Shown piece by piece: positions 38,295 through 47,122 of a stretch of DNA of 64,000 nucleotides. Numbering within the stretch: the first letter of the stretch is position 1; each line of letters starts with the position of its first letter. A program made the translations under genes and the position numbers. The DNA is from Elusimicrobiaceae bacterium. GTDB lineage: Bacteria > Elusimicrobiota > Elusimicrobia > Elusimicrobiales > Elusimicrobiaceae. The stretch lies in assembly GCA_017528825.1 (NCBI GenBank), contig JAFXOI010000005.1, positions 46,517 through 110,516 on the forward strand. Direction: 5' to 3'. Under the pieces are notes generated by a model, which was given only the letters and a program-made list of their open reading frames with translations, had not been told where the DNA came from and made no database searches.

Positions 38295-38546
38295 ATGCAA
38301 CCGGTCACCCGTCAGCAGAGAATATTGTCTGCTCTATTATTGAGAGGATTTTTTTTCGTTGTAAAAGTAGGGACGGTCAGCTTCCTATTGCTGGCGGCAG
38401 TATTGGTATTAAGCCAAACAGCCGTAGCTCCGGTAAGCAGCCGATTATTAGGAATGTATGCGGTGGAATATACGGCTAAAACCGTAAAACCATATCGCCA
38501 TTTTTTCCCGCGACCCTACGTGGTAAATTTAGAAGAAAAGAGGTAA
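38295..38546 (+). CDS. Small membrane protein of unknown function
   Basis: An 83-residue protein with one strong hydrophobic helix (about residues 22-42, VVKVGTVSFLLLAAVLVLSQT) and a basic, aromatic tail (KPYRHFFPRPYVV). I do not recognise a family. It begins at the base after the lipoprotein's stop and ends 4 bp before serS, so its position in a tight plus-strand operon supports it being real. Confidence 0.55.
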   Translation: MQPVTRQQRILSALLLRGFFFVVKVGTVSFLLLAAVLVLSQTAVAPVSSRLLGMYAVEYTAKTVKPYRHFFPRPYVVNLEEKR

Positions 38547-38550
38547 TTGC

Positions 38551-39837
38551 ATGCTAGATATTAAACAAATTGTTGCCGCACCCGAAGAAATAAAACGCCG
38601 CTTGTCTTTACGCAAACCGGAATTAACGGCTCAGATAGATGAAGTGTTAGGTGTGTATGAAAACTATAAAAAGATTTTGGCTTCTGTAGAAGAATTACGT
38701 GCCAAACGTAACAGTCTTTCCAAACAAATCGGTCAAATTAAAAAGGAACAAGGCGACGAAGCGGCCGCCGCTACTATGAAAGAAGTGGCTCGCCTAAAAG
38801 AAGAAATGGCTCAGCAAGAAGCCACCTTGGAGCCGCTTAAAAATCAAATGGATGAACTGCTTTTGAGCATTCCCAATTTGCCGCATGAAGGTATCCCCGT
38901 AGGCAAAAGCGATGCCGATAATCCGGAAGTAAAAAAATGCGATATACCGCTTCCGCAATTTGATTTCAAACCGTTAGATCATCAATCTGTCGGCGAAAAA
39001 CTGGGCATTTTGGATTTTGCCGCCGCCGCTACGTTGTCGGGCAGTCGCTTTGCTTTATATAAAGGAGACGGGGCCCGCTTGGAACGCGCGATTATTTCTT
39101 TCTTTTTAGATACGCACGCCAAAAAAGGCTATACCGAAATTTTACCGCCGGTTATTGTCAACGAAGATATTATGTACGGTACCGGTCAATTGCCCAAATT
39201 CCGCGAAGATATGTATGAACTGACCGGAGAACCGAAACAGTTTTTAATTTCTACGGCTGAAATTCCGCTGACCAATTTGAATCGTGCGCGTCAAATTGCC
39301 GAGAGTGAATTGCCTATTAAACTGACTGCATGGACGCCGTGCTTCCGCAAAGAATCCGGCACCTACGGTAAAGATACGCGCGGTTTAATTCGCAATCACC
39401 AATTTAATAAAGTAGAGTTAGTGATGCTCTCTAAGCCGGAAGATTCTTACAAGATGTTGGAAATCATGGTAGAAGATGCCCAAGACGTGTTGCGCCAATT
39501 AGGCCTGCCTTTCCACGTAGTGGAATTGTGCTCGGGCGATATCGGTTTTTCGTCGGCCAAAACCTATGACATTGAAGTATGGATGCCCAGCGAAAACCGC
39601 TTCCGCGAAATTTCTTCCTGCTCCAACTGTTTGGACTTCCAAGCCCGCCGCATGGGCATGCGCTATAAAAATGCGCAGGGAAAACTGGAATATGTGCATA
39701 CCTTAAACGGTAGCGGCGTAGCCGTAGGTCGCACCTTTGCGGCTATCTTGGAAAACTTCCAACAAGCCGACGGTTCTGTAATTATTCCGGAAGTTTTACG
39801 TCCGTATTTTGGCAAAGATAAAATTGAGGCCAAATAA
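38551..39837 (+). CDS. serS: Seryl-tRNA synthetase
   Basis: A 428-residue class II synthetase. The N-terminal antiparallel coiled-coil arm (about residues 30-105) contacts the long variable arm of tRNA-Ser; motif 2 is FRKESGTYGKDTRGLIRNHQF (about 268-288) and motif 3 GRTFAAILENFQ. LPPVIVNEDIMYGTGQLPKF is a family stretch. GAGG stands before the ATG. The stop overlaps the next gene's ATG by one base (TAATG). Confidence 0.96.
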   Translation: MLDIKQIVAAPEEIKRRLSLRKPELTAQIDEVLGVYENYKKILASVEELRAKRNSLSKQIGQIKKEQGDEAAAATMKEVARLKEEMAQQEATLEPLKNQMDELLLSIPNLPHEGIPVGKSDADNPEVKKCDIPLPQFDFKPLDHQSVGEKLGILDFAAAATLSGSRFALYKGDGARLERAIISFFLDTHAKKGYTEILPPVIVNEDIMYGTGQLPKFREDMYELTGEPKQFLISTAEIPLTNLNRARQIAESELPIKLTAWTPCFRKESGTYGKDTRGLIRNHQFNKVELVMLSKPEDSYKMLEIMVEDAQDVLRQLGLPFHVVELCSGDIGFSSAKTYDIEVWMPSENRFREISSCSNCLDFQARRMGMRYKNAQGKLEYVHTLNGSGVAVGRTFAAILENFQQADGSVIIPEVLRPYFGKDKIEAK

Positions 39838-41036
39838 TGCGTAAAGTATTTTGTTTCATAGCCGCGGTCTGTTTTGCCGCGGCTGGTTTTTCTCCTCTGC
39901 AAGCGGAAATTAAACTGCCGCCGGATGTAATGCAATATGCTACGACCGGTATTAACGGCGTGTACACCTTGGACTTTGACACCGCTAACGAAAACATACA
40001 AAAAGTATTTGATTTATATCCGGATCATCCGTTTGCGCATTTTGGTAATGCCATGGTGGCATGGGCGCGCTACGAATATGAATTTGAGTTAAGCGACGGC
40101 GAACAGCAGAAAAAATTTGAAAAAATTTTAGATGATTCTATTGCCGGTATTAAACGTTGGATTAAACAAAATCCCGACGACCCAAACGGGTATATGGGGA
40201 TCGGTGCCTTGTATGGATTGCGGGCGATGTTTTCCATGCGTACGCGCAGTTGGGTGACGGCTTATTTTTCCGGCCGCAAAGCGATTTCTAATTTGGAAAA
40301 ATCAATGAAGCTGGACCCGACGTATTATGATGCGTATTTTGGACTGGGCATTTACAATTATTTTGCAGGTACGCTGCCTAATGTTATTAAAATTTTGGCC
40401 AAAATCGTAGCGATAAAAGGAAATGTAGACGAGGGTGTGCGTCAGCTTAATATCGCGCGTGAAAAAGCCACTTTCACTTCAGACAGTGCCAAACTTATTT
40501 TAATTGAAATACAAAATACGCGCGGCAATAAATACTATGCGCCCGATAAATCTTTGCAATATATTCAAGAACTCCACGCCAAATTTCCGGCAAATCCCTT
40601 AATGCATTATGTGGTGCTGATTTGCCAGTTTGAAAATGAACAATATGACGAAGTATTGGCCGGCGGGCAAGAATTTTTAAGTTTAATCGGTTCCAATAAA
40701 TTTTATAAAGAGATTTATATTCCGCGTGCTTACACCGCTATCGGTACCTCTTATATGGCTAAAGGGGAATGGGAAAAAGCACGGGATGCTTTTGAACAAA
40801 GCCGCAAGGCCAGTGCCAATCAAGCACCCAGCCGCTGGGGCGTGTGGAACGAGTACCGCTTGGGCCAAGTGTACGATGTGCTCGGCCAGCGCGAACAAGC
40901 CATTGCCCAATATAAAAAAGTACTTTCTTTTAAGGACAAATGGGGTTTTGACAGTTTTGCCAAAGCAGGACTAAAAACTCCTTGGCAAGCCGCCACCGGC
41001 AAAGACGTAGGGCCTTTGCCACCCCAACAAAGTTGA
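39837..41036 (+). CDS. Exported TPR-repeat protein
   Basis: A 399-residue protein with a signal peptide (MRKVFCFIAAVCFAAAGFSPLQA) and several tetratricopeptide repeats (ANENIQKVFDLYPDHPFAHFGNAM, RKAISNLEKSMKLDPTYYDAYFGLGIYNY, GEWEKARDAFEQSRKA). A periplasmic scaffold role is likely. It is translationally coupled to serS by a one-base overlap. The specific partner is unknown. Confidence 0.8.
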   Translation: MRKVFCFIAAVCFAAAGFSPLQAEIKLPPDVMQYATTGINGVYTLDFDTANENIQKVFDLYPDHPFAHFGNAMVAWARYEYEFELSDGEQQKKFEKILDDSIAGIKRWIKQNPDDPNGYMGIGALYGLRAMFSMRTRSWVTAYFSGRKAISNLEKSMKLDPTYYDAYFGLGIYNYFAGTLPNVIKILAKIVAIKGNVDEGVRQLNIAREKATFTSDSAKLILIEIQNTRGNKYYAPDKSLQYIQELHAKFPANPLMHYVVLICQFENEQYDEVLAGGQEFLSLIGSNKFYKEIYIPRAYTAIGTSYMAKGEWEKARDAFEQSRKASANQAPSRWGVWNEYRLGQVYDVLGQREQAIAQYKKVLSFKDKWGFDSFAKAGLKTPWQAATGKDVGPLPPQQS

Positions 41037-41154
41037 TCGGCGCGTACTCCTTTTTTGGAAAATCAAAAATTATTTTTGCAAAAAATCAATTGATTTTTTT
41101 GATTAGATTTATGTTAAGATATAGGGGTAGTCAATCTTAGAAAAGGAGAACTCA

Positions 41155-41781
41155 ATGAAGAAAGTAATTATTGCTGTACTAGCAGTATTGATGGTTGCTC
41201 CGGCCTTCGCCAATAACTGGGGCGTAGGCTTGAAACTTGGTGCCGGTCAAAACGACCCGAAAGCCATGAAAGATGTGTATGATAATCCCCCTGCCGGTGT
41301 GACTAAGACGGAATTAGACAAAAACGCTGGCTATTTCGGTTTGGAAGCCATGTATGAATTTGACCTTAATGATGAAGCCAATAAAATCGGCGTCAAAGTA
41401 GGGTGGGATATGTATGGCGAAAATAAACTGGAATTAAAAGCTCCGGGTGCGAAAGAAGAAGTAACAGAAGAAACCTATTCCTTCCCTTTCACAGTGTATT
41501 ATAAACGTGATAATGGAGTGAAAAACTTTAGTTGGTACGGTGGCGCTGGTTTCACCATTTTGCGCACGAAACTAGATGCCAAAGGCGCCTATTTTGGCGA
41601 TGACAGCAAAACCAAAGTGTTTCCGCATATCGTAGCCGGTGGCGAATATCGCTTTACCCAAGTATTTGCTTTGGGTTTAGAAGCTCGCTACAATATTGCC
41701 GCTAAAGTGAAAAAAGGTGGAGATGTCTATTCTGACCGCTCCGGCTTTGGTGGTGCTTTAACCGGCCGCTTCTATTTCTAA
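41155..41781 (+). CDS. Outer-membrane beta-barrel protein
   Basis: A 208-residue protein with a signal peptide (MKKVIIAVLAVLMVAPAFA) and a small barrel ending FGGALTGRFYF, with the aromatic final residue needed for insertion. WYGGAGFTILRTKLDAKGAYFG and FALGLEARYNIAAK are typical barrel strands. It has its own probable promoter (TTGATT near 41090 and TAAGAT near 41115), an AAAGGAG box, and a strong terminator, so it is monocistronic and may be abundant. Confidence 0.75.
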   Translation: MKKVIIAVLAVLMVAPAFANNWGVGLKLGAGQNDPKAMKDVYDNPPAGVTKTELDKNAGYFGLEAMYEFDLNDEANKIGVKVGWDMYGENKLELKAPGAKEEVTEETYSFPFTVYYKRDNGVKNFSWYGGAGFTILRTKLDAKGAYFGDDSKTKVFPHIVAGGEYRFTQVFALGLEARYNIAAKVKKGGDVYSDRSGFGGALTGRFYF

Positions 41782-41798
41782 TTTAACTTAGAAATAAT

Positions 41799-41826
41799 AA
41801 AACCCCGCTCCGATGAGCGGGGTTTT
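41799..41826. terminator. Bidirectional terminator between the barrel gene and speB-like gene
   Basis: AAAACCCCGCTC (41799-41810) and GAGCGGGGTTTT (41815-41826), tetraloop CGAT, with T-runs on both strands. Confidence 0.92.
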
Positions 41827-41844
41827 TAGTTGTATCCTAAAGGT

Positions 41845-42732
41845 TTATTTCTTTTTTTGCCCTTTTACGGTTAAATAACCCATTAAGCGGTAAATCAACT
41901 TAGAGGTATTGAACTCTGTAATCGGGTCAGCTTTGCGTTGACACGCTTCCACCACGTCCACCGCTACGATTTTCTTTTTGGCGATGACCGCGCGGAATAA
42001 GTCTAGTGCCTCATACCAGCCAAACCCGCCGGGTTGCGGCGTGCCGGTAGCCGGAATGACCGATGGATCAAATCCGTCCACGTCAATAGTGATATAAACC
42101 GTATCCGTCAGTTTTTTAAGTACTTGCGGAATGAGTTTATTGACGTCGCGGTTTTCGTGTGCAAAGAAAGTAGTTACTTTGCCGGCATTGCAGTATTGTT
42201 TTTCTTCACTGGCTACACTGCGAATGCCTACTTGCACCACGGGCACTTGGCGCGAAGCCGGATATAAAGCGCAGGCATGACTTTTAGGTGTTCCTTCAAA
42301 AGTTTCGCGCAAATCGGCATGGGCGTCAAAATGTAAAATGCTCAAATTTTTATAGGCTTCAATATACGGTTGAGCCAGTGCTTGTGTAACCGTATGTTCT
42401 CCGCCGATATAAAATGGAGTGCATTGTTTGTATTGCATAAGGTTGCGCACGGTTTTATCAATTTCTTTGAAAACTTTATTGGTGCTACCGCTGCAATTTA
42501 CCGCCGGACACGTATGAATGCCTTCTTCCCAAGTTTCCGTATGTGTTTCTTCGTCCCAGAGTTCAATTTGAGTAGAGGCTTCAATCACGGCCGCGGGGCC
42601 TTTGGCCGTACCATGACCGTAACATACTGTTTTTTCAAACGGTACCGGCACGACGGCGAATTTACAAAGGGCCAGAGAGCTTTTTTTGCTCTCTAGCCCC
42701 ATAAACTTATCGGTTTGTACGTTGTCGCTCAC
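41845..42732 (-). CDS. speB: Agmatinase/arginase-family ureohydrolase
   Basis: A 295-residue Mn-dependent ureohydrolase. Metal ligands are in GGEHTVTQAL, HFDAHADLRE and ITIDVDGFDPSVIP, and the C-terminal signature ATGTPQPGGFGWYEALDL is present. Being next to an arginine decarboxylase, it most likely hydrolyses agmatine to putrescine and urea. The GTG at 42732 is chosen: it lies 11 bp after the decarboxylase stop and starts a typical N-terminus (VSDNVQTDKFMGLESKKSS); the longer frame would run back into the decarboxylase gene. Confidence 0.85.
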   Translation of the reverse strand: MSDNVQTDKFMGLESKKSSLALCKFAVVPVPFEKTVCYGHGTAKGPAAVIEASTQIELWDEETHTETWEEGIHTCPAVNCSGSTNKVFKEIDKTVRNLMQYKQCTPFYIGGEHTVTQALAQPYIEAYKNLSILHFDAHADLRETFEGTPKSHACALYPASRQVPVVQVGIRSVASEEKQYCNAGKVTTFFAHENRDVNKLIPQVLKKLTDTVYITIDVDGFDPSVIPATGTPQPGGFGWYEALDLFRAVIAKKKIVAVDVVEACQRKADPITEFNTSKLIYRLMGYLTVKGQKKK

Positions 42733-42743
42733 AAGTGGCCTAC

Positions 42744-43298
42744 TTATTTGACAAACACGGCAGCGGCAATAACCGTGGTCCACATACCGTCTACACAAAT
42801 GGCAGATTGGGTAATGTTGGTGGTCTTTACGATTTTACCGCTCATTTTCCAAATTTCTTCTTTTTGATCCCACGTGGTATCGCTATCAAAGTCAATACCT
42901 AAGGTGGTGGATAACATCATGGCCGCCAAGTCTTCGGCATAGTCACCGGCTTGTTTATCCGTTTCACCAAAGCTGTGGTGTTCCGACAAATAACCATGAT
43001 AATGTTTGCCGTCTTTAGGAATAGCCACACCCACAGAAGCCGAGATTAAGCGGCGATATTCGTTGCTGGTGTTGCGGCTAATGACGCAATGCAAAATTTG
43101 TCCGGTTTTGAGTTGGCTTACGCCTTTGGACACGGGAATAATTTTGCATCCCGGGGGGAAAATGCTGGATACCGGCACAATGTTAAACGGCGCAATTTTG
43201 GCATCGCGCAAGGCTTCTTCAAAGCTCGCCAGTTTTTCTTTGTGACGGCCGATTCCTTTAGTTAGGAATATTTCTTTGGGTACAAACGGTTCGTACAT
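42744..43298 (-). CDS. pdaD: Pyruvoyl-dependent arginine decarboxylase
   Basis: A 184-residue PvlArgDC. The proenzyme cleaves itself between two serines in VPVSSIFPPGCKI (Ser44-Ser45) to make the pyruvoyl group on the new N-terminus of the larger chain. It turns arginine into agmatine, feeding the adjacent ureohydrolase. The family is common in archaea and Chlamydiae, less so in other bacteria that use PLP enzymes. It is the first gene of a two-gene minus-strand operon. Confidence 0.9.
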   Translation of the reverse strand: MYEPFVPKEIFLTKGIGRHKEKLASFEEALRDAKIAPFNIVPVSSIFPPGCKIIPVSKGVSQLKTGQILHCVISRNTSNEYRRLISASVGVAIPKDGKHYHGYLSEHHSFGETDKQAGDYAEDLAAMMLSTTLGIDFDSDTTWDQKEEIWKMSGKIVKTTNITQSAICVDGMWTTVIAAAVFVK

Positions 43299-43422
43299 GT
43301 TATTTTTTAATTCCTCGTGTTAATAAGAATTAATATAATATAAATTATAACAAATATACCCTTTGTCAACACTAAAAATTTATAACCTTATTTTTCGTGT
43401 TATAAAGGAACAAGGATGGATC

Positions 43423-45465
43423 ATGAAAAAAATTATCTTATTAGTGAGTTTATTAGCCATTTCGGCGGGAGCGTATAGTATGCAGAGTATGTTCACAAAA
43501 GACGGCGTGTTACATTTTAATTATAAAGCGGAAGAATTGGCTCCGACAGAAAAAGCGGCCCGTGCACAACTGGAAAAGGATTTGGATGCCTTGGTGGCTA
43601 TCCCGGATGACAAACGCACCTTTGAAAATACGGTGCTGGGTTATGAGCGCGCTTTTGAACGCTACGGAAATGCCTTGGGAATGAGCGGATTTTTGTCTTA
43701 TGTTTCCACCGATAAAAATTTCCGCGATGCGGCACTGGCTCTGCAAATGGAAATGAGCCAACACATGGTGGATATTGCCACGCGCCGCGATGTGTACCGT
43801 GCGATTAAGGCTTATGCCGATACCAATCCTCAATTAGAGCCCGATCAAGCCCGTTTGCTAAAAGATATGATGATTGGTTTCAAAAACAGCGGTATGAATC
43901 TAAACGACGCCGATTTGGAAACATTTAAAAAATTAAATAAAGAAAAAGCCCAGTACATTATTCAGTTTGAAAAGAATATACAGGAATATAAAGATTATCT
44001 GGATGTTACCGAAGAAGAATTGCAAGGTTTGGGCGAAGATTATAAAGCCAAACTACAAAAGACCGAAGAAGGCAAATACCGCGTAACTTTAGATTACCCC
44101 GACTATGTACCGTTTATGCTCAACTCCGATAGTGATGAGGCACGCAAAACCTTAGAGTTCAAATACAATCGCCGCGGCGGAGAAGAAAACGTACAATTAC
44201 TGGAAAAAACCCTCACGTTGCGACGGCAAATAGCACAACTTTTGGGCTATAAAAATCACGCACAACTCAAATTGGAAAACCGTATGGCCAAAAATCCGGA
44301 CCGTGTGTTTGACTTCTTACAGGATTTGGAAAAACGACTGAAACCCATGTCTAAAAAAGAAGATAAAAATTTAATCGCTTATAAAAATGAAAAGAAGGGA
44401 AGTAAAAGCCGCACCCTCTATCCTTATGAAAGCGGTTACTGGGGCAATAAATATAAAAAGGAAAACTTGGATGTAGATCCGGAAAAAATTAAAGAATATT
44501 TCCCCTCGGATGTAGTAATTAACGGCATGTTGGATTTGTTTGGTAATTTATTTGGCATTTCTTTTGAGCCGGTTACCATTCCGGTATGGCATCCCGACGT
44601 AAAAGCATTTAAGATTATTAATAAATCCGATGGTGCTTTGGTGGCTTATTTCTATATGGACTTATATCCGCGTGACGGGAAATATAAACATGCAGCCTGT
44701 TTTGATTTGGTAGAAGGACAGCAAAAAGAAGACGGTTCTTGGCAGGTGCCCTTTGTGGCAATTGTGGCCAATGTCAATAAACCTTCCGCCGATACGCCTT
44801 CTTTACTCAAACACAGCGAAGTGACCACCTTGTTCCACGAATTTGGACATGTGTTGCATAATGCATTGACTAAAGCGCGTTATAGTGCTCAAGCCGGTAC
44901 CAGCGTCAGTTGGGACTTTGTAGAAGCGCCCAGCCAAATGTTGGAGCGGTGGGCTTGGAATCCGCAGGTGCTTAAAAAAATCAGCAAGCATTATAAAACC
45001 GGGGAAACATTACCGGATGAAACGATTGAAAAAATGATTGCGGCGAAAAATTTCGGAGCGGGCGGAGCATATCTGCGGCAAAACTTTTTTGCACAGTATG
45101 ATATGACCTTGCATACCGCACCGAAAACTTTGGATACCACGCAAACTTATATAAAAATGACCAAGAAAATTCGCGGCTTGCCTTTAACAAAAAACACCTA
45201 TCCGCAGGCGTCGTTCGGACATATTATGGGCGGATATGATGCCGGATATTATGGGTATTTGTGGTCAGAAGTAATTGCGGAAGATTTTTTCAGTGAATTT
45301 CAAAAACAGGGTATTTTTAATCCGGAAATCGGCTTAAAATACCGCCGCGAAATTTTGGAAAAGGGCGGCACGGAGGATGAGACGGATTTGGTGCAGAACT
45401 TTTTGGGTCGCCAAGCAGAGATAGGGCCGTTCTTAAAAGCGATCGGTTTGGAGGAAAATAAATGA
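43423..45465 (+). CDS. M3-family zinc oligopeptidase, exported
   Basis: A 680-residue peptidase with a signal peptide (MKKIILLVSLLAISAGAYS) and the zinc motif HEFGH (His472-Glu473-His476) in TTLFHEFGHVLHNAL. The nearest relatives by motif order are peptidyl-dipeptidase Dcp and oligopeptidase A (ASFGHIMGGYDAGYYGYLWSEVIAEDFF is the C-terminal M3A hallmark). It should trim peptides in the periplasm. The ATG at 43423 has AAGGA upstream and starts the signal peptide; an earlier ATG at 43363 would bury it. Confidence 0.88.
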   Translation: MKKIILLVSLLAISAGAYSMQSMFTKDGVLHFNYKAEELAPTEKAARAQLEKDLDALVAIPDDKRTFENTVLGYERAFERYGNALGMSGFLSYVSTDKNFRDAALALQMEMSQHMVDIATRRDVYRAIKAYADTNPQLEPDQARLLKDMMIGFKNSGMNLNDADLETFKKLNKEKAQYIIQFEKNIQEYKDYLDVTEEELQGLGEDYKAKLQKTEEGKYRVTLDYPDYVPFMLNSDSDEARKTLEFKYNRRGGEENVQLLEKTLTLRRQIAQLLGYKNHAQLKLENRMAKNPDRVFDFLQDLEKRLKPMSKKEDKNLIAYKNEKKGSKSRTLYPYESGYWGNKYKKENLDVDPEKIKEYFPSDVVINGMLDLFGNLFGISFEPVTIPVWHPDVKAFKIINKSDGALVAYFYMDLYPRDGKYKHAACFDLVEGQQKEDGSWQVPFVAIVANVNKPSADTPSLLKHSEVTTLFHEFGHVLHNALTKARYSAQAGTSVSWDFVEAPSQMLERWAWNPQVLKKISKHYKTGETLPDETIEKMIAAKNFGAGGAYLRQNFFAQYDMTLHTAPKTLDTTQTYIKMTKKIRGLPLTKNTYPQASFGHIMGGYDAGYYGYLWSEVIAEDFFSEFQKQGIFNPEIGLKYRREILEKGGTEDETDLVQNFLGRQAEIGPFLKAIGLEENK

Positions 45466-46301
45466 GTATTATTATCGGAATAGATGTGGGCGGTTCTACC
45501 ACCAAAATCGTGGGTTATTACGAAGATGGCAAATTGGTGGGGCGTTTGCAAGTGGAAGCGGCCGACCCGCAGACCTCGGCTTACGGAGCGTTGGGAAAAT
45601 TTATTGCAACACATAAACTGGAATTATCGCAGATTAAACATATTGTGCTGACCGGCGTAGGATCTTCTTTATTCAAACAAGATATTTATGGGATTGCGGC
45701 CAGCCACGTGGATGAATTCCAAGCTATCGGTTTGGGCGGACTGGCTTTATCTAAAAAGCAAGAAGGACTGGTCATCAGCATGGGAACGGGAACGGCTTTT
45801 GTGCGTGCCGATAAAAAAGGAATCCGTCACATCGGCGGTTCCGGCGTAGGCGGCGGTACCGTGCTGGGTTTAGGCGGAAAGTTGTGTAATGCTCGTTCAT
45901 TTGACACGGTAGTAGAACTGGCCGGCAAGGGAAATTTGAAGAAAGTGGACTTGAATGTGGCTGATATTAGTGCCTGTGATATTTCTACGTTATCGGCAGA
46001 TGTAACCGCTTCCAATTTCGGCAAAATGGCGGACGGGGTGAGTGCGGAAGATTTGGCATGCGGCGTGCTCAATATGGTTTTTCAGACCATTGGTATGCTG
46101 GCTGTATTTGCCTGCCGTAACGACCATATTCAAGATGTGATAGTGACGGGCACATTAAGCACCGTACCGACGGCGAAAGTATTATTCAAACAGGTAGAAC
46201 GTTTGTACCGGATTAAATTTATTATTCCGCCTCATTCTATCTATGCCACCGCCACCGGGGCCGCTTTGTCTTACATTTATAAACACGGAAAGAAAAAATA
46301 A
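45462..46301 (+). CDS. coaW: Type II pantothenate kinase
   Basis: A 279-residue kinase of the acetate/sugar-kinase fold. IGIDVGGSTTKIVG (phosphate 1, residues 4-17), VLTGVGSS, SMGTGTAFV and GGSGVGGGTVLGLGG match the eukaryote/Staphylococcus-type (Fumble-like) pantothenate kinases that start coenzyme A synthesis and are not feedback-inhibited like type I. BadF-type ATPases are an alternative but lack this motif order. It overlaps the M3 gene by 4 bases and touches the next gene by one. Confidence 0.8.
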   Translation: MSIIIGIDVGGSTTKIVGYYEDGKLVGRLQVEAADPQTSAYGALGKFIATHKLELSQIKHIVLTGVGSSLFKQDIYGIAASHVDEFQAIGLGGLALSKKQEGLVISMGTGTAFVRADKKGIRHIGGSGVGGGTVLGLGGKLCNARSFDTVVELAGKGNLKKVDLNVADISACDISTLSADVTASNFGKMADGVSAEDLACGVLNMVFQTIGMLAVFACRNDHIQDVIVTGTLSTVPTAKVLFKQVERLYRIKFIIPPHSIYATATGAALSYIYKHGKKK

Positions 46302-47122
46302 TGACAACTCAAACGGCCTATAAAAAATCCAGCTTTGGTCCGGCGTTTTTATTTTTAAGTAAAAAACGCAGAGAGGCTTTGGCCGTATATTATGCTTTTT
46401 GTCGTTTGATGGATGATATTGCCGACGAGCCGGAAATAAAAGATAAAAGTGCTCAACTTTGTTTTTGGAAGCAAGAAATCCAGCGCATATTTGCCGCTAC
46501 ACCGGAAACGCAATTGGGAAAAGAACTGCAACAAATTAGCCGGGAATTTAATATGCCGGCAGATCGTTTTCTGTTGCTCATAGAAGGAATGGAAGCGGAT
46601 GTTCAAACCAAAACATACGCCACGTTTAAGGAATTAGAGTGGTACTTGTGGCGGGTGGCGGGCATTGTCGGGCAAGCGACCTTAGATATTTTAGATGTAA
46701 AGGGGCCTAAGGCGGCCGAACTGGCCCGGGCACTGGGGTTTGCGGTGCAACTGACCAATATCGTGCGGGATGTACGGGAGGATGCTGGTTTAGGACGGGT
46801 ATATATTCCGTTAGAAATGTTACAACGGCACGGAGTGGATTTGCAAAGTATGTTGCGGTCTGTTCAGCCACAACAACTAGCTCCGGTACTGGCAGAATTA
46901 GCCAAGTTGTCATACGCCTATTACGCGCAAGCGGAACAAATCATGCGCACGTTTCCTGCCCGAAAAATGTTGCCATGCCGTGTGATGGGCTTTGTTTATC
47001 GCAAAAATCTTGCTAAAATAGAAAAAACAGGTTTTGTGTTCGATAAAGCCATTAAATTATCTAAGTTTGAAAAGATAGGGTGCTGTATATATGCAGTGGG
47101 GAAAACTACTCTTAGTTTGTAG
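46301..47122 (+). CDS. Squalene/phytoene synthase family protein (HpnD-like)
   Basis: A 273-residue trans-isoprenyl diphosphate synthase. The first Asp-rich motif is YYAFCRLMDDIAD (about residues 27-39) and the second NIVRDVREDAGLGRVYIP (about 147-164), which bind Mg-diphosphate. The family condenses two farnesyl or geranylgeranyl diphosphates head to head; the RVYIP form resembles presqualene diphosphate synthase HpnD. No other hopanoid or carotenoid gene is in the window, so the end product is unknown. It overlaps coaW by one base and the next gene by 32. Confidence 0.82.
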   Translation: MTTQTAYKKSSFGPAFLFLSKKRREALAVYYAFCRLMDDIADEPEIKDKSAQLCFWKQEIQRIFAATPETQLGKELQQISREFNMPADRFLLLIEGMEADVQTKTYATFKELEWYLWRVAGIVGQATLDILDVKGPKAAELARALGFAVQLTNIVRDVREDAGLGRVYIPLEMLQRHGVDLQSMLRSVQPQQLAPVLAELAKLSYAYYAQAEQIMRTFPARKMLPCRVMGFVYRKNLAKIEKTGFVFDKAIKLSKFEKIGCCIYAVGKTTLSL

